From CAYMLL01 sp964390645 (GTDB lineage Bacteria; Planctomycetota; UBA8108), in the NCBI GenBank assembly GCA_964390645.1, contig CAYMLL010000158.1:1-17243 (forward strand): a stretch of DNA of 17,243 bases. The letters run 5' to 3'. Positions 7,389-14,402 of the stretch are shown here, piece after piece (position 1 is the first letter of the stretch; each line of letters begins with the position of its first letter). Position numbers and translations under genes: made by a program. A model generated the notes under the pieces. It ran no database searches. It saw only the letters and a program-made list of their open reading frames with translations, and had not been told where the DNA came from.

Positions 7389-10300
7389 CTACTCGCGGAT
7401 CTTGATATCTAGCTCGACGTCCTTGTCCTTCACCTCGACCTTCTTGCTGAAGTGAGGTGTTCGGTCCATCGTCTCGTAGGCTGCGAGATCCGTCGGGTCT
7501 TGCGGCATCTTCGGGATCTCGAGGATGTACTCACCCGGGTCGAGATCCTCGATCTCGTACCGGTCGTCCGCGGTGATGAAGCCGACACCGATCTGGTACT
7601 TCTGCGCCTCCAGGCTCGCCTTCACGTCGGTGGGTCGAACATCTTCGGGCGCCGGCCCGCCAGGACGGCGCAGCACGACCATCCGCTGAATTGCCGGTGG
7701 CAAGCCCTCGACCTTGCCCCAGATCTTGTGGCCGACGCCGAAGACCACCTCGACCTCGTTCGGACCGTCCGCGATGACCACCGCGAGCGGCTTGTAGCGC
7801 ATCTTCCCCTTCGCCACGTCGGTCATATCCATGGCGTTCACCTGGTAGTCGCCGGGCTTGAGACCCTTCTGCACGAAGACGCCGGCCTTGTCCGTCATCC
7901 CCTGCTTGAGATCACCGGTGCTCATGATCTGGACCATCACGCCGGGCTTCGGAGCTTCCACCTCCAGCACCCGAACCGAGAGAGACCCACCCATCGTCAG
8001 GACCAGTGCCGGCATCTCCCTCACCTCATCGACATCGAGCGTCACCTTCGCGTCGTCCGACGGGGCGTAGTCCGGATATGCCGCATGCACCGAGTATCGA
8101 CCCGGCTCGAGATGGGCGATCTCGTACTCGCCTTCCCTGTCAGTCACCCCGCTGCTCCTGCCCTTGCTGAAGTACTGCGGCATCATCCGTTGCAGGATAT
8201 CGTCATCCTCACCGTCGACGAGACTCACCGCGACCGTCGCTCCCTCGAGCTTCCTGTTGCCTTCCAGCACCACCTTGCCGTAAATCACCGCGCCCTTCGT
8301 GACGACGATCTCGAGACCCTCGTAATCCGCACCCGGAGCCACGTCGATGGGCTTGGAACGAGCCGGCGCGAAACCGGGGACCGAGACGTGAACCTCGACG
8401 CGACCCGAGGGCACGGGCACGCTGAAGGTCCCGTCGCCGGCGATCTTCAGGTCCTTGTCCTTCCTGAAGTCCATCGCGCGCAAGGCCAGCAGCCGTTCCG
8501 CGAGGGAGTCGCCGCCGGCGGGCTTGGGCAGGACGGTTCCTCCGGCATCGACGAGATCTCCTCCGGAGGTCACGACCCTTCCGGAGACGTGTCCGTGCCG
8601 GTTCAGCGTGATCCTCAGGTCCTCGGAGTCCGCAGCGATGTCTCGAAGCGTCGCGTTCGCGAACCCGGATCTCGAGGCTTCGAGCTTGAGCACCGCACCG
8701 CTGAGCTTTCCGGCGGCGAACTCCCCGTCGGCTCCGGTCGTCACGGTCCTCGCCGATGTTCCCAGGAAATCGCTCGCCTTCGAGATCTTGACCGAGGCCC
8801 CCTCGAGCGGTGTTCCCGTGTCGTCCACGACGACACCGGACAGGCGTCCTGCGCCTGCAGGATCGGGTTTGTGGACCAGCTCGACACCGACCACGTCCGC
8901 GCCGTCGATCTTGACGAGGGTGGTGTCGTCGGTCTCGCCGCGGAACATCCGCAGAGGATCCAGCTCGCCCGTACGGAGCCGGAACTCGCCTCGCGGAAGG
9001 TCCTTCAGAACGAACGAGCCGTCTTCTTGCGAGCTCGTCCGTTTGTTCGTGGTCGCTGCGCCGTTCCATCCGCCGGCCATCAGCTTGTCGAACTCGGGGA
9101 CCACCATCACCGGGACGTCGGGTGCGGGCACTCCGTTCTCGAGGACGACGCGGCCCGAGATCGACCGTCCCTCGTCCATCGAGAAGTCGACCACGGACTC
9201 CGGCCGCTCCACGGTCAGGTCGACCTTGCTGCTCCGCGTGACGGCGAAGCCCTTCACTTCGCCGCCGACGACGTACGATTCACCGAGAGCCAGGCCACGA
9301 AACTCGAAGTACCCTTTCTCGTCCGTCTGGACCTCCCGGTCCCCGGCCAGGATCTCGATGTCGCCACGCAGGGCCTTCGCCATGAAGTCCGCCGGAAGGA
9401 CCTGGCACTCGACCCCCTCGAGCAACGTGCCATCCGGCGCCGTCACATGCCCGTGGATCACTCCGCCGCGCGTCACCAGGAGATCGACATCGACGATGTC
9501 CGTTCCTGCCTCGAGAACGACCTTCTCGCCCCTGCGAGAGGGGATGGAGACGTAGTCACTCTCTGCGGTTCTCGCGACCACCCGATACTCTCCCGCGACC
9601 AGTCCAGCGATCGCGTACGCGCCATCCTCCCTGACCTGAACGCTCGCCGAGTCCATCTCGACGAACGACATCGCCGCAGGCGAGTCGGGGTCGAAGATGC
9701 CCGCGAGGACGGTCATCCCGACGGCTGCCTCCCCGGACTCCCGGTCCTTGACGGTTCCCGAGATGGTGCCCGCAAACCCCAGGGTGAAGTCGACTCGAAC
9801 TGCCGCAGCACGCTCGATCGCCGGATCGCTGCTCACCTCACCGGAAAGGGCCGGTGCGACCGCGTCAGCAGCGGGCGCCGCTCCGTTCTGCCCCGTCACC
9901 GGTCGGATCACCAGCTCGTAGCCGGGCAAGGAAGCGGCCGCGACGGAGGGTGCATGGACGAGCGGAACGACGAGGTCGAACTCGCCGTCGTCGTCGCTCT
10001 CGGTCACCCGGCTCCGTTCGAGTGTCCCGCGCAGCTCCTCATCACTCAGCTCTTTCGTGTCGATCTTCTTTCCGAGCACGGACCGATCGTGACGGTACCG
10101 GCGCAGATCTTCCTCCTGCGACAGGATCCAGCGCACGCTCACGCGCGCAAGAGGACCGCCGTTCGAATCGGTGACCCTTCCGTGGACACGCATGGACGAC
10201 GGATCCTCGACCGTCAGCGACTTGTCGTCCCCCGCGATGCCGGGCCCCGGGGGCTCCTCCCTCAGCGTCTCAGGTGGGTCGTCGGAGCCGTCCGGATCGA

Positions 10301-10487
10301 GCACGACGTCGTCACGATCCCCGGTCGATTCAACACTCGTCTCCTCGGCACCGGGTGACGAAGCGTCGGGGTCGGTCTCCGAATCCGACCGCACGAACAG
10401 GTAAACGAACACCGCACAGATGAGGAGGGAGAGAACACCGGCCCAGGCGACGTCGATTCTTCCGGTTTTCCGGGGTGACACGTTCAT
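7389..10487 (-). CDS. Membrane-anchored protein with nine carboxypeptidase-regulatory-like modules
   Basis: A 1032-residue protein starting at ATG 10487, 8 nt after GAAGGGA. Residues 1-12 are basic, 13-32 are a single membrane helix (VAWAGVLSLLICAVFVYLFV), and 35-95 are an acidic, disordered linker, so the rest is probably displayed outside the cytoplasmic membrane. From residue 100 on it is a string of about nine CarboxypepD_reg-like beta-sandwich modules. Each opens with a strand like xxxGxVxxxxGxPLxGAxV (near 100, 240, 343, 442, 548, 632, 733, 834 and 919) and contains a DGxF/Y-type turn (near 167, 287, 390, 488, 586, 684, 784, 867 and 973). There is no catalytic metallocarboxypeptidase domain, and these modules are generally structural or adhesive. 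It could be a surface fibre or a signalling-free scaffold; the ligand is unknown. Long flanking spacers suggest its own transcript. Confidence 0.9.
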   Translation of the reverse strand: MNVSPRKTGRIDVAWAGVLSLLICAVFVYLFVRSDSETDPDASSPGAEETSVESTGDRDDVVLDPDGSDDPPETLREEPPGPGIAGDDKSLTVEDPSSMRVHGRVTDSNGGPLARVSVRWILSQEEDLRRYRHDRSVLGKKIDTKELSDEELRGTLERSRVTESDDDGEFDLVVPLVHAPSVAAASLPGYELVIRPVTGQNGAAPAADAVAPALSGEVSSDPAIERAAAVRVDFTLGFAGTISGTVKDRESGEAAVGMTVLAGIFDPDSPAAMSFVEMDSASVQVREDGAYAIAGLVAGEYRVVARTAESDYVSIPSRRGEKVVLEAGTDIVDVDLLVTRGGVIHGHVTAPDGTLLEGVECQVLPADFMAKALRGDIEILAGDREVQTDEKGYFEFRGLALGESYVVGGEVKGFAVTRSSKVDLTVERPESVVDFSMDEGRSISGRVVLENGVPAPDVPVMVVPEFDKLMAGGWNGAATTNKRTSSQEDGSFVLKDLPRGEFRLRTGELDPLRMFRGETDDTTLVKIDGADVVGVELVHKPDPAGAGRLSGVVVDDTGTPLEGASVKISKASDFLGTSARTVTTGADGEFAAGKLSGAVLKLEASRSGFANATLRDIAADSEDLRITLNRHGHVSGRVVTSGGDLVDAGGTVLPKPAGGDSLAERLLALRAMDFRKDKDLKIAGDGTFSVPVPSGRVEVHVSVPGFAPARSKPIDVAPGADYEGLEIVVTKGAVIYGKVVLEGNRKLEGATVAVSLVDGEDDDILQRMMPQYFSKGRSSGVTDREGEYEIAHLEPGRYSVHAAYPDYAPSDDAKVTLDVDEVREMPALVLTMGGSLSVRVLEVEAPKPGVMVQIMSTGDLKQGMTDKAGVFVQKGLKPGDYQVNAMDMTDVAKGKMRYKPLAVVIADGPNEVEVVFGVGHKIWGKVEGLPPAIQRMVVLRRPGGPAPEDVRPTDVKASLEAQKYQIGVGFITADDRYEIEDLDPGEYILEIPKMPQDPTDLAAYETMDRTPHFSKKVEVKDKDVELDIKIRE

Positions 10488-11194
10488 GATCGCGATCCCT
10501 TCAGTCCCGTGGCCCGGCTGCCCGTTGACAAGGTCGATTCGGTCCGGGAGCGGTCGTTTCGCATCCGAAGCACTTCTTCAACAGGCGGTCGGCGGTTGAC
10601 AGGTCATTGTCGATGAACACACAACTTGGAGTCTCGCCCCCCGGCCCGTGCTTTCACTATCTTTTTCGAGCCGAGGAGTGTCTGTCCGGGGCGATGGCGG
10701 TGGGGACTCACCGACGACCGGTCTCCTGGTCCGAGCGGCCTCCCGTCCAGGCGGGGTGAAAGCGGGTTCCGACGACGCACCTCCAGACTCCGTGGCGACG
10801 ATCACGGAGTCAAGATCTCCCACGGATCCATCGAAGAAGCAGGTAGGCATCTTCCGGATCGTGAGCGCCTTCGCGCCCCGGGCCGTCGTCGAGTGGATCG
10901 CCGTGGTTCTCGGCACCGGTGCTTTCCTCGACGTCGTGGGCTTGCTCGGCTCCGACCCACCGGGGTCTTGCGGAAGGCACGGACGTCGGGGTGCTGTCCC
11001 GGCGCCTGGTGCACTGTCCGGGCCCTGTGGCCCTCCACGGCCTGTCCCTGAAGATCATCCGGAGCTACCTGCTGCCCCCTGCCGGTCATGTCTGCCTGAG
11101 CGAACGCGTCGAACGCCGCAGGATTCGTCTGCCGGGGGAGGTAGGCGAGCCCCGAGGCCTGCCGAGATTCTCGTGCGCCCCGTCCCCCGGAGGC
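10488..11194. other. Intergenic region without a recognisable gene
   Basis: This is a 707-bp spacer. Open frames occur on both strands, including a plus-strand frame from 10648 with a hydrophobic stretch (VVEWIAVVLGTGAFLDVVGLL). None has a ribosome binding site, a family resemblance or coherence along its length. TTGACA occurs at 10525 and 10596 on the plus strand, but no -10 element follows at 16-18 nt. The upstream control region of the modular membrane protein must lie at the left end. Confidence 0.55.
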
Positions 11195-11857
11195 TCAGCG
11201 CCAGGCGAAGAACGGCTGGTCGTAATGTGCGACGCGAGTGTCGTTGCCGCGGATGCACACCTCTCTGAACTGATACAGGATCGCCGCAGTCGGCGCAGCA
11301 ATCCACGAGTCGCCGACCGGCATCCGTAGCACAGGGTGTTCGCTCGCGGGGCTCGTCTCCAGCAGTGGCGCGTCATCTCGCAGGAATTCATCGACCGGAA
11401 TGCGGTGAATGGACGCCACCTCGTCCGGATTGCGCTGAAGCACCAGATCCGGCCCGCCCCAGATGACCACCGGCGTGATGACGAACCCCGAGCGCGTGAC
11501 GAAGTCGTCCAGCCGACCCATGACCGAGCTTGCGGGAAGATTCAGGTCAACTTCCTCGCGCAGCTCTCGAAGCGCCGTGTCCTCCGCTGTCTCACCCTCG
11601 TCCAGGCTGCCGCCCGGAATCGCCCACTGTCCCGGGTGGTTCTTCAACCGGGCAGAGCGACGGGTGAGGATGAGTGCTGCGCGATGCTGCCAGGTGTCGA
11701 ACGACGGCAATCCCGGCAGACCCGCCCCGAAGCTCTCGTCAGCCACCGTGATGGCCACTGCGGCATGGCGATGGCCATCGGGTTGTCTTGCCGGGTGGAC
11801 GCTCAGCTTCGACAGGTTCTCCGTGATGCGGGTCTCGAGCGCGTCGTCGCACTTCAT
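11195..11857 (-). CDS. Nudix hydrolase, CoA-pyrophosphatase-like
   Basis: A 220-residue soluble protein without a leader, starting at ATG 11857 with AGAGGA 10 nt upstream. The Nudix box lies at residues 83-105: G83, E89, R97-E98-L99 and E101-E102, which supply the metal-binding and catalytic acid residues for cleaving nucleoside diphosphates linked to another moiety. Just before it, ILTRRSARLKNHPGQWAIPGG, and after it RLDDFVTRSGFVITPVV, match my memory of the CoA/acyl-CoA pyrophosphatase (NudL-like) branch, so hydrolysis of CoA to 4'-phosphopantetheine and 3',5'-ADP is the likely reaction. The consensus glycine near the end of the box is aspartate here (EEVDL, D104). The gene stands alone with about 260 bp on its upstream side. 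The Nudix family is certain; the substrate is less so. Confidence 0.9.
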   Translation of the reverse strand: MKCDDALETRITENLSKLSVHPARQPDGHRHAAVAITVADESFGAGLPGLPSFDTWQHRAALILTRRSARLKNHPGQWAIPGGSLDEGETAEDTALRELREEVDLNLPASSVMGRLDDFVTRSGFVITPVVIWGGPDLVLQRNPDEVASIHRIPVDEFLRDDAPLLETSPASEHPVLRMPVGDSWIAAPTAAILYQFREVCIRGNDTRVAHYDQPFFAWR

Positions 11858-12113
11858 CTCGCCATGTTCCTCTGAGGAGTCTCATCGCACTCGGATTTCC
11901 GGAAAACGGTCGCGCCGATCCGGGCTCGACACCCGTGGAATCCGCGGCTCCGTGATCCGCCGGTGTTGCGTGCCTCTTCGGGTGCGGACGCCCCGAACCA
12001 CGTCCCTGGCTCCGGGACCAAGACGGCAAACAGCGACGAGCGCTCGAACCGCCGCGGCAGTCGACTCTCTCCCGGGGAGTCTGCCGGCAACCCGGGAAGA
12101 CGTCGTGCCCCCT

Positions 12114-13400
12114 TCACGACGATGGCGCGACCCCGGTCGCCCGGGCGTCGCGATCCACTCGTCGTGCGGTGATGAGAGCGACGCGAACACCTCGTCCCGC
12201 GGGGTCGGTCCACGCGGCGAGGAGCCTCTCTCCCAGGCGTTCGAGTCGCAGGAATCCGTCGGATCTCGCGCCGGTCGCGGCGGCGATCGTCCGTGATGGT
12301 CCCGGCCTGCCGGCCTTCGAGAGCACGCGGGCGCGCCACTCGGCTTGGCCCTCGATGACGTCGAGCCAGCTGACGACGAGCTCACCGCCGGGCAGAAAGC
12401 AGGCGTCCACGCGTCCCATCGGCTGCCCGTCATCGACGGCGAGCGGCGAAGCGAACGAGCGCCCGCCGTCCGGCGAGAACGCGACGTGGACCCTCGGAGT
12501 GTTGTCGGCGCCGTGTGTGTACCAGGCGAGTGCGACGCGCTGCCCGCTCGCCGCGAGAGCCGGGCCGTTCACGGGGCATCCGGGCATCTTCCAGCCGTCC
12601 CGATGAGCGACCTTCGGGGGCGACCAGGATTGCGTGTCCGCGGGGCGACCGCGAATCACCGAGATGTCGCGTACCTCCTCGTTCGAACGATCGCGGTATG
12701 CCACGACAAGAAAGCCGTCGTCGGTGAGCACGGCGCTCGTCTGGCAGCAATCGCAGACGCGATCGTCGAGCTGGACCTCCTTCGTGCGCGAGCCGTCGGA
12801 TTCGATCACCGTCGTGAAGAGGGCCATGGCGCCGCCCGGATCCTCGCTTCCGGCCGCGGCACCCTCCGGCGGGGTATGTCGACCGTCGAGCCAGACGGCG
12901 GCGAATCGGTCCGGATCGAGCCGCGTGAGCGAGACGAACCCGTGTTCGGTCGCAGAGCGATCGGTGTGCAGGACACCTTTGTCGCTCCACTGGAGCCCGC
13001 CGTCGTGCGAGAGCGCGAAGTGGACGGCGTACGCGTGGGTCGCCGGCCCGTTGCTGGCGAGCCACGTCGCGACACAGAGACGACCGTCGCTGGTGGCCAC
13101 CGCGGGAAAGTCTGCCCAGTTGACGAACCAGTCCTGTCCCTCGCCGGCGGTGCGCACGTCGGACCACGGCGACCCATGCGATCGGACCGAGACGCGCAGC
13201 CGGCTCCGGTCGCGGCTCGACTCCACCCACGAGAGAATCACTCTGCCGCCGCTGTCGCGGGCGAGGTTTGGCGCGCGGCTTCCTGCGGGGGCGGGGCTGC
13301 CGACGGCCCGGATGACCGGCTCGAGGACGGCCGGCGTCGGAGTGGCGCAGGACGTGGCGGCAAGCACGGTCAGGAATGGAAGAGCTCGAAGAGTCGTCAC
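12114..13400 (-). CDS. Exported sialidase-fold (BNR/Asp-box) protein
   Basis: A 428-residue protein starting at GTG 13400. Residues 1-18 form a leader (LRALPFLTVLAATSC); the cysteine at 18 could be lipidated, but the preceding AATS is a weak lipobox, so a plain signal peptide is possible. The body is a predicted beta-propeller with two Asp-boxes, SHDGGLQW (131-138) and SPDGGRSF (309-316), as in sialidases and BNR-repeat proteins. A CDCCQT cluster (216-221) and GWKMPGCPVNGPAL (269-282) are features I recall from an uncharacterised sialidase-like family in environmental bacteria. I cannot identify the arginine triad and tyrosine of true exo-sialidases, so hydrolase activity is not shown; glycan or metal binding are alternatives. 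No strong ribosome binding site precedes the GTG, and the start overlaps the stop of a small upstream frame (GTGA). Confidence 0.85.
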   Translation of the reverse strand: MTTLRALPFLTVLAATSCATPTPAVLEPVIRAVGSPAPAGSRAPNLARDSGGRVILSWVESSRDRSRLRVSVRSHGSPWSDVRTAGEGQDWFVNWADFPAVATSDGRLCVATWLASNGPATHAYAVHFALSHDGGLQWSDKGVLHTDRSATEHGFVSLTRLDPDRFAAVWLDGRHTPPEGAAAGSEDPGGAMALFTTVIESDGSRTKEVQLDDRVCDCCQTSAVLTDDGFLVVAYRDRSNEEVRDISVIRGRPADTQSWSPPKVAHRDGWKMPGCPVNGPALAASGQRVALAWYTHGADNTPRVHVAFSPDGGRSFASPLAVDDGQPMGRVDACFLPGGELVVSWLDVIEGQAEWRARVLSKAGRPGPSRTIAAATGARSDGFLRLERLGERLLAAWTDPAGRGVRVALITARRVDRDARATGVAPSS

Positions 13401-13507
13401 GGGGCTTCAGTCTGACGTCGGGCCACGCCGCCGTCCACCGTGGACTCGAGATGGTGCTTGCCCTGGCGTGTATCGATTCGATCGGCGCCCGGGATCTTGC
13501 AGTCCAT
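13397..13507 (-). CDS. Possible 36-residue ORF overlapping the sialidase-like gene start
   Basis: ATG 13507 opens a 36-codon frame (start MDCKIPGADRIDTRQGK, end RRQTEAP) whose TGA stop overlaps the GTG start of the sialidase-like gene as GTGA, the usual arrangement for translational coupling. Roughly three quarters of its codons end in G or C, similar to nearby genes. It has no clear ribosome binding site and no family I recognise. It could be a leader peptide, the tail of a frameshifted longer gene, or chance. Confidence 0.25.
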   Translation of the reverse strand: MDCKIPGADRIDTRQGKHHLESTVDGGVARRQTEAP

Positions 13508-14001
13508 GAAGCGCGCAGGAGGGCCAGTGAGCCGTCGCGTTCAGGGACGCGACCGGCAACGAGTACGCGGGCCCGGCGGGGCGGGCCGGGGGCCGCACTC
13601 ACGAGAACGGGACAGCAGGGGCGGCACAGAAGCCCCGTACACGCTTTCAGTCGTCGAGGACCGGATCGAAGCGATTCGAGCGCATCAGTGCTTTCGTCAT
13701 CAACTGTTGCTGAGCCCGCCGGGTCGAAGACGCCAGTTTATCGCTTCGCGGCTGGTCGCGTTTGAGGGGGGAAGGTCAGGATCAGGTCACCCTCCTACCG
13801 GAGGGCAGGTTTCGTCGGGAATCCTGATCGTCGCTGAGAGAAGAAACAGCTGTCGCCGATCAGGTGCGTCGGGGCGCAACCGGGCGCACAACATCGTAGT
13901 GGAAGGGGGTGACGGGAACCCGGAGGTCGAGCGATCCAGGTCGAGCGGTGACACCGCACTTGCACTCGCCGCGAGGTCTTGCGAAGATTCTCGCGGCCAG
14001 C
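13508..14001. other. Intergenic region upstream of tRNA-Ser, containing a hairpin
   Basis: Nearly 500 bp between the start of the sialidase-like gene and the tRNA. Apart from the nested inverted repeat at 13776-13829 I see no gene: open frames on both strands are arginine/serine-rich and unlike any family. The tRNA promoter should be in the last 60 bp, but only a poor candidate (TTGCAC, 17 nt, GAAGAT) is visible. Confidence 0.5.
13780..13829. repeat. Nested inverted repeat (possible structured RNA or operator)
   Basis: CCCTCC (13790-13795) and GGAGGG (13800-13805) form a perfect 6-bp stem around TACC. GATCAGG (13780-13786) and CCTGATC (13823-13829) form a 7-bp outer stem. There is no T-run and no adjacent gene end, so it is not an obvious terminator. 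It lies about 380 bp upstream of the sialidase-like gene and 170 bp upstream of the tRNA. Confidence 0.45.
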
Positions 14002-14091
14002 GGAGAGATGCCGGAGCGGCCGAACGGGGTGGTTTTGAAAACCACTGAGGGTTAACGCCCTCCCGGGGTTCGAATCCCTGTCTCTCCGCCA
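14002..14091 (+). tRNA. tRNA-Ser (anticodon UGA), CCA encoded
   Basis: This is a complete class II tRNA. The acceptor stem GGAGAGA pairs with TCTCTCC (14081-14087), followed by discriminator G and an encoded CCA (14089-14091). The anticodon stem GTGGT/ACCAC encloses TTTGAAA, giving anticodon TGA at 14036-14038, which reads UCA serine codons. The long variable arm GAGGG-TTAACG-CCCTC is characteristic of tRNA-Ser, and the T-arm has the standard TTCGAAT loop. A short T-rich stretch (CTTTTCTTT) follows immediately and may help end transcription. Confidence 0.97.
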
Positions 14092-14402
14092 CTTTTCTTT
14101 GCGGGGTAGGGGGTTGTGACGGTGGGGGAGAGGGGGCGAAAGTGGTTAGCCTGAAAGAACCACTGCGTTGTGTCCCTTTTGTGCCCCTGTTGTTGGGAAG
14201 TCCGCGGGCCCGAGGTCGCGTGCTCTGCAACATCGGACCTGACAGCAGACTCTGCCGCTGTGGCTCGTTTCCTGCTTACTGCCGTTGATCCGGCCCGAGA
14301 GGTTGACCCCCAAATGGCCAGCGTCGTGGGGGCAGGTCAGGGGCCGGGGCGAAAGGCGATGGAGTGGTTGTAACCGTGCTCTTCGTACCACGGTTACGGC
14401 GG
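14092..14402. other. Spacer between tRNA-Ser and the PA14/FG-GAP gene
   Basis: About 310 bp with a purine-rich run (14103-14150) and the terminator hairpin at its right end. I see no integrase or other gene next to the tRNA, although tRNA-Ser genes are common integration sites, and no second copy of the tRNA 3' end elsewhere in the window. Confidence 0.55.
14370..14397 (-). terminator. Hairpin terminator of the PA14/FG-GAP gene
   Basis: GTAACCGTG (14370-14378) and CACGGTTAC (14389-14397) form a perfect 9-bp stem with a 10-nt loop, 5 nt beyond the TGA stop of the minus-strand gene. It lacks a following T-run on either strand, so it may act as a weak or Rho-assisted terminator or as a 3'-end stabiliser. 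It could also act against plus-strand readthrough from the tRNA. Confidence 0.6.

Noticed and set aside
7452..10358. A 968-codon open frame antisense to the modular membrane protein
   Set aside because: Same artefact: the product is His/Arg/Asp-rich and matches no family, while the opposite strand has nine coherent modules.
10525..10601. Two TTGACA hexamers (10525 and 10596) with similar flanks as plus-strand promoters or operator repeats
   Set aside because: No -10 element follows either one and no credible plus-strand gene lies downstream.
10648..11268. Plus-strand 206-codon frame with one hydrophobic stretch
   Set aside because: No ribosome binding site, no family resemblance, Pro/Arg-rich remainder, and it runs into the 3' end of the Nudix gene on the other strand.
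13960..13988. TTGCAC, 17-nt spacer, GAAGAT as the tRNA-Ser promoter
   Set aside because: The position and spacing fit, but each hexamer matches the sigma-70 consensus at only three of six positions, which is not better than chance.
13787..14233. Minus-strand frame containing a VAERQGFEPREGV-type peptide
   Set aside because: This is the known spurious protein produced by translating the reverse complement of a tRNA-Ser gene; the tRNA at 14002-14091 explains it.
14002..14402. tRNA-Ser as the attachment site of an integrated element
   Set aside because: No integrase lies beside the tRNA and no second copy of its 3' end is visible in the window.
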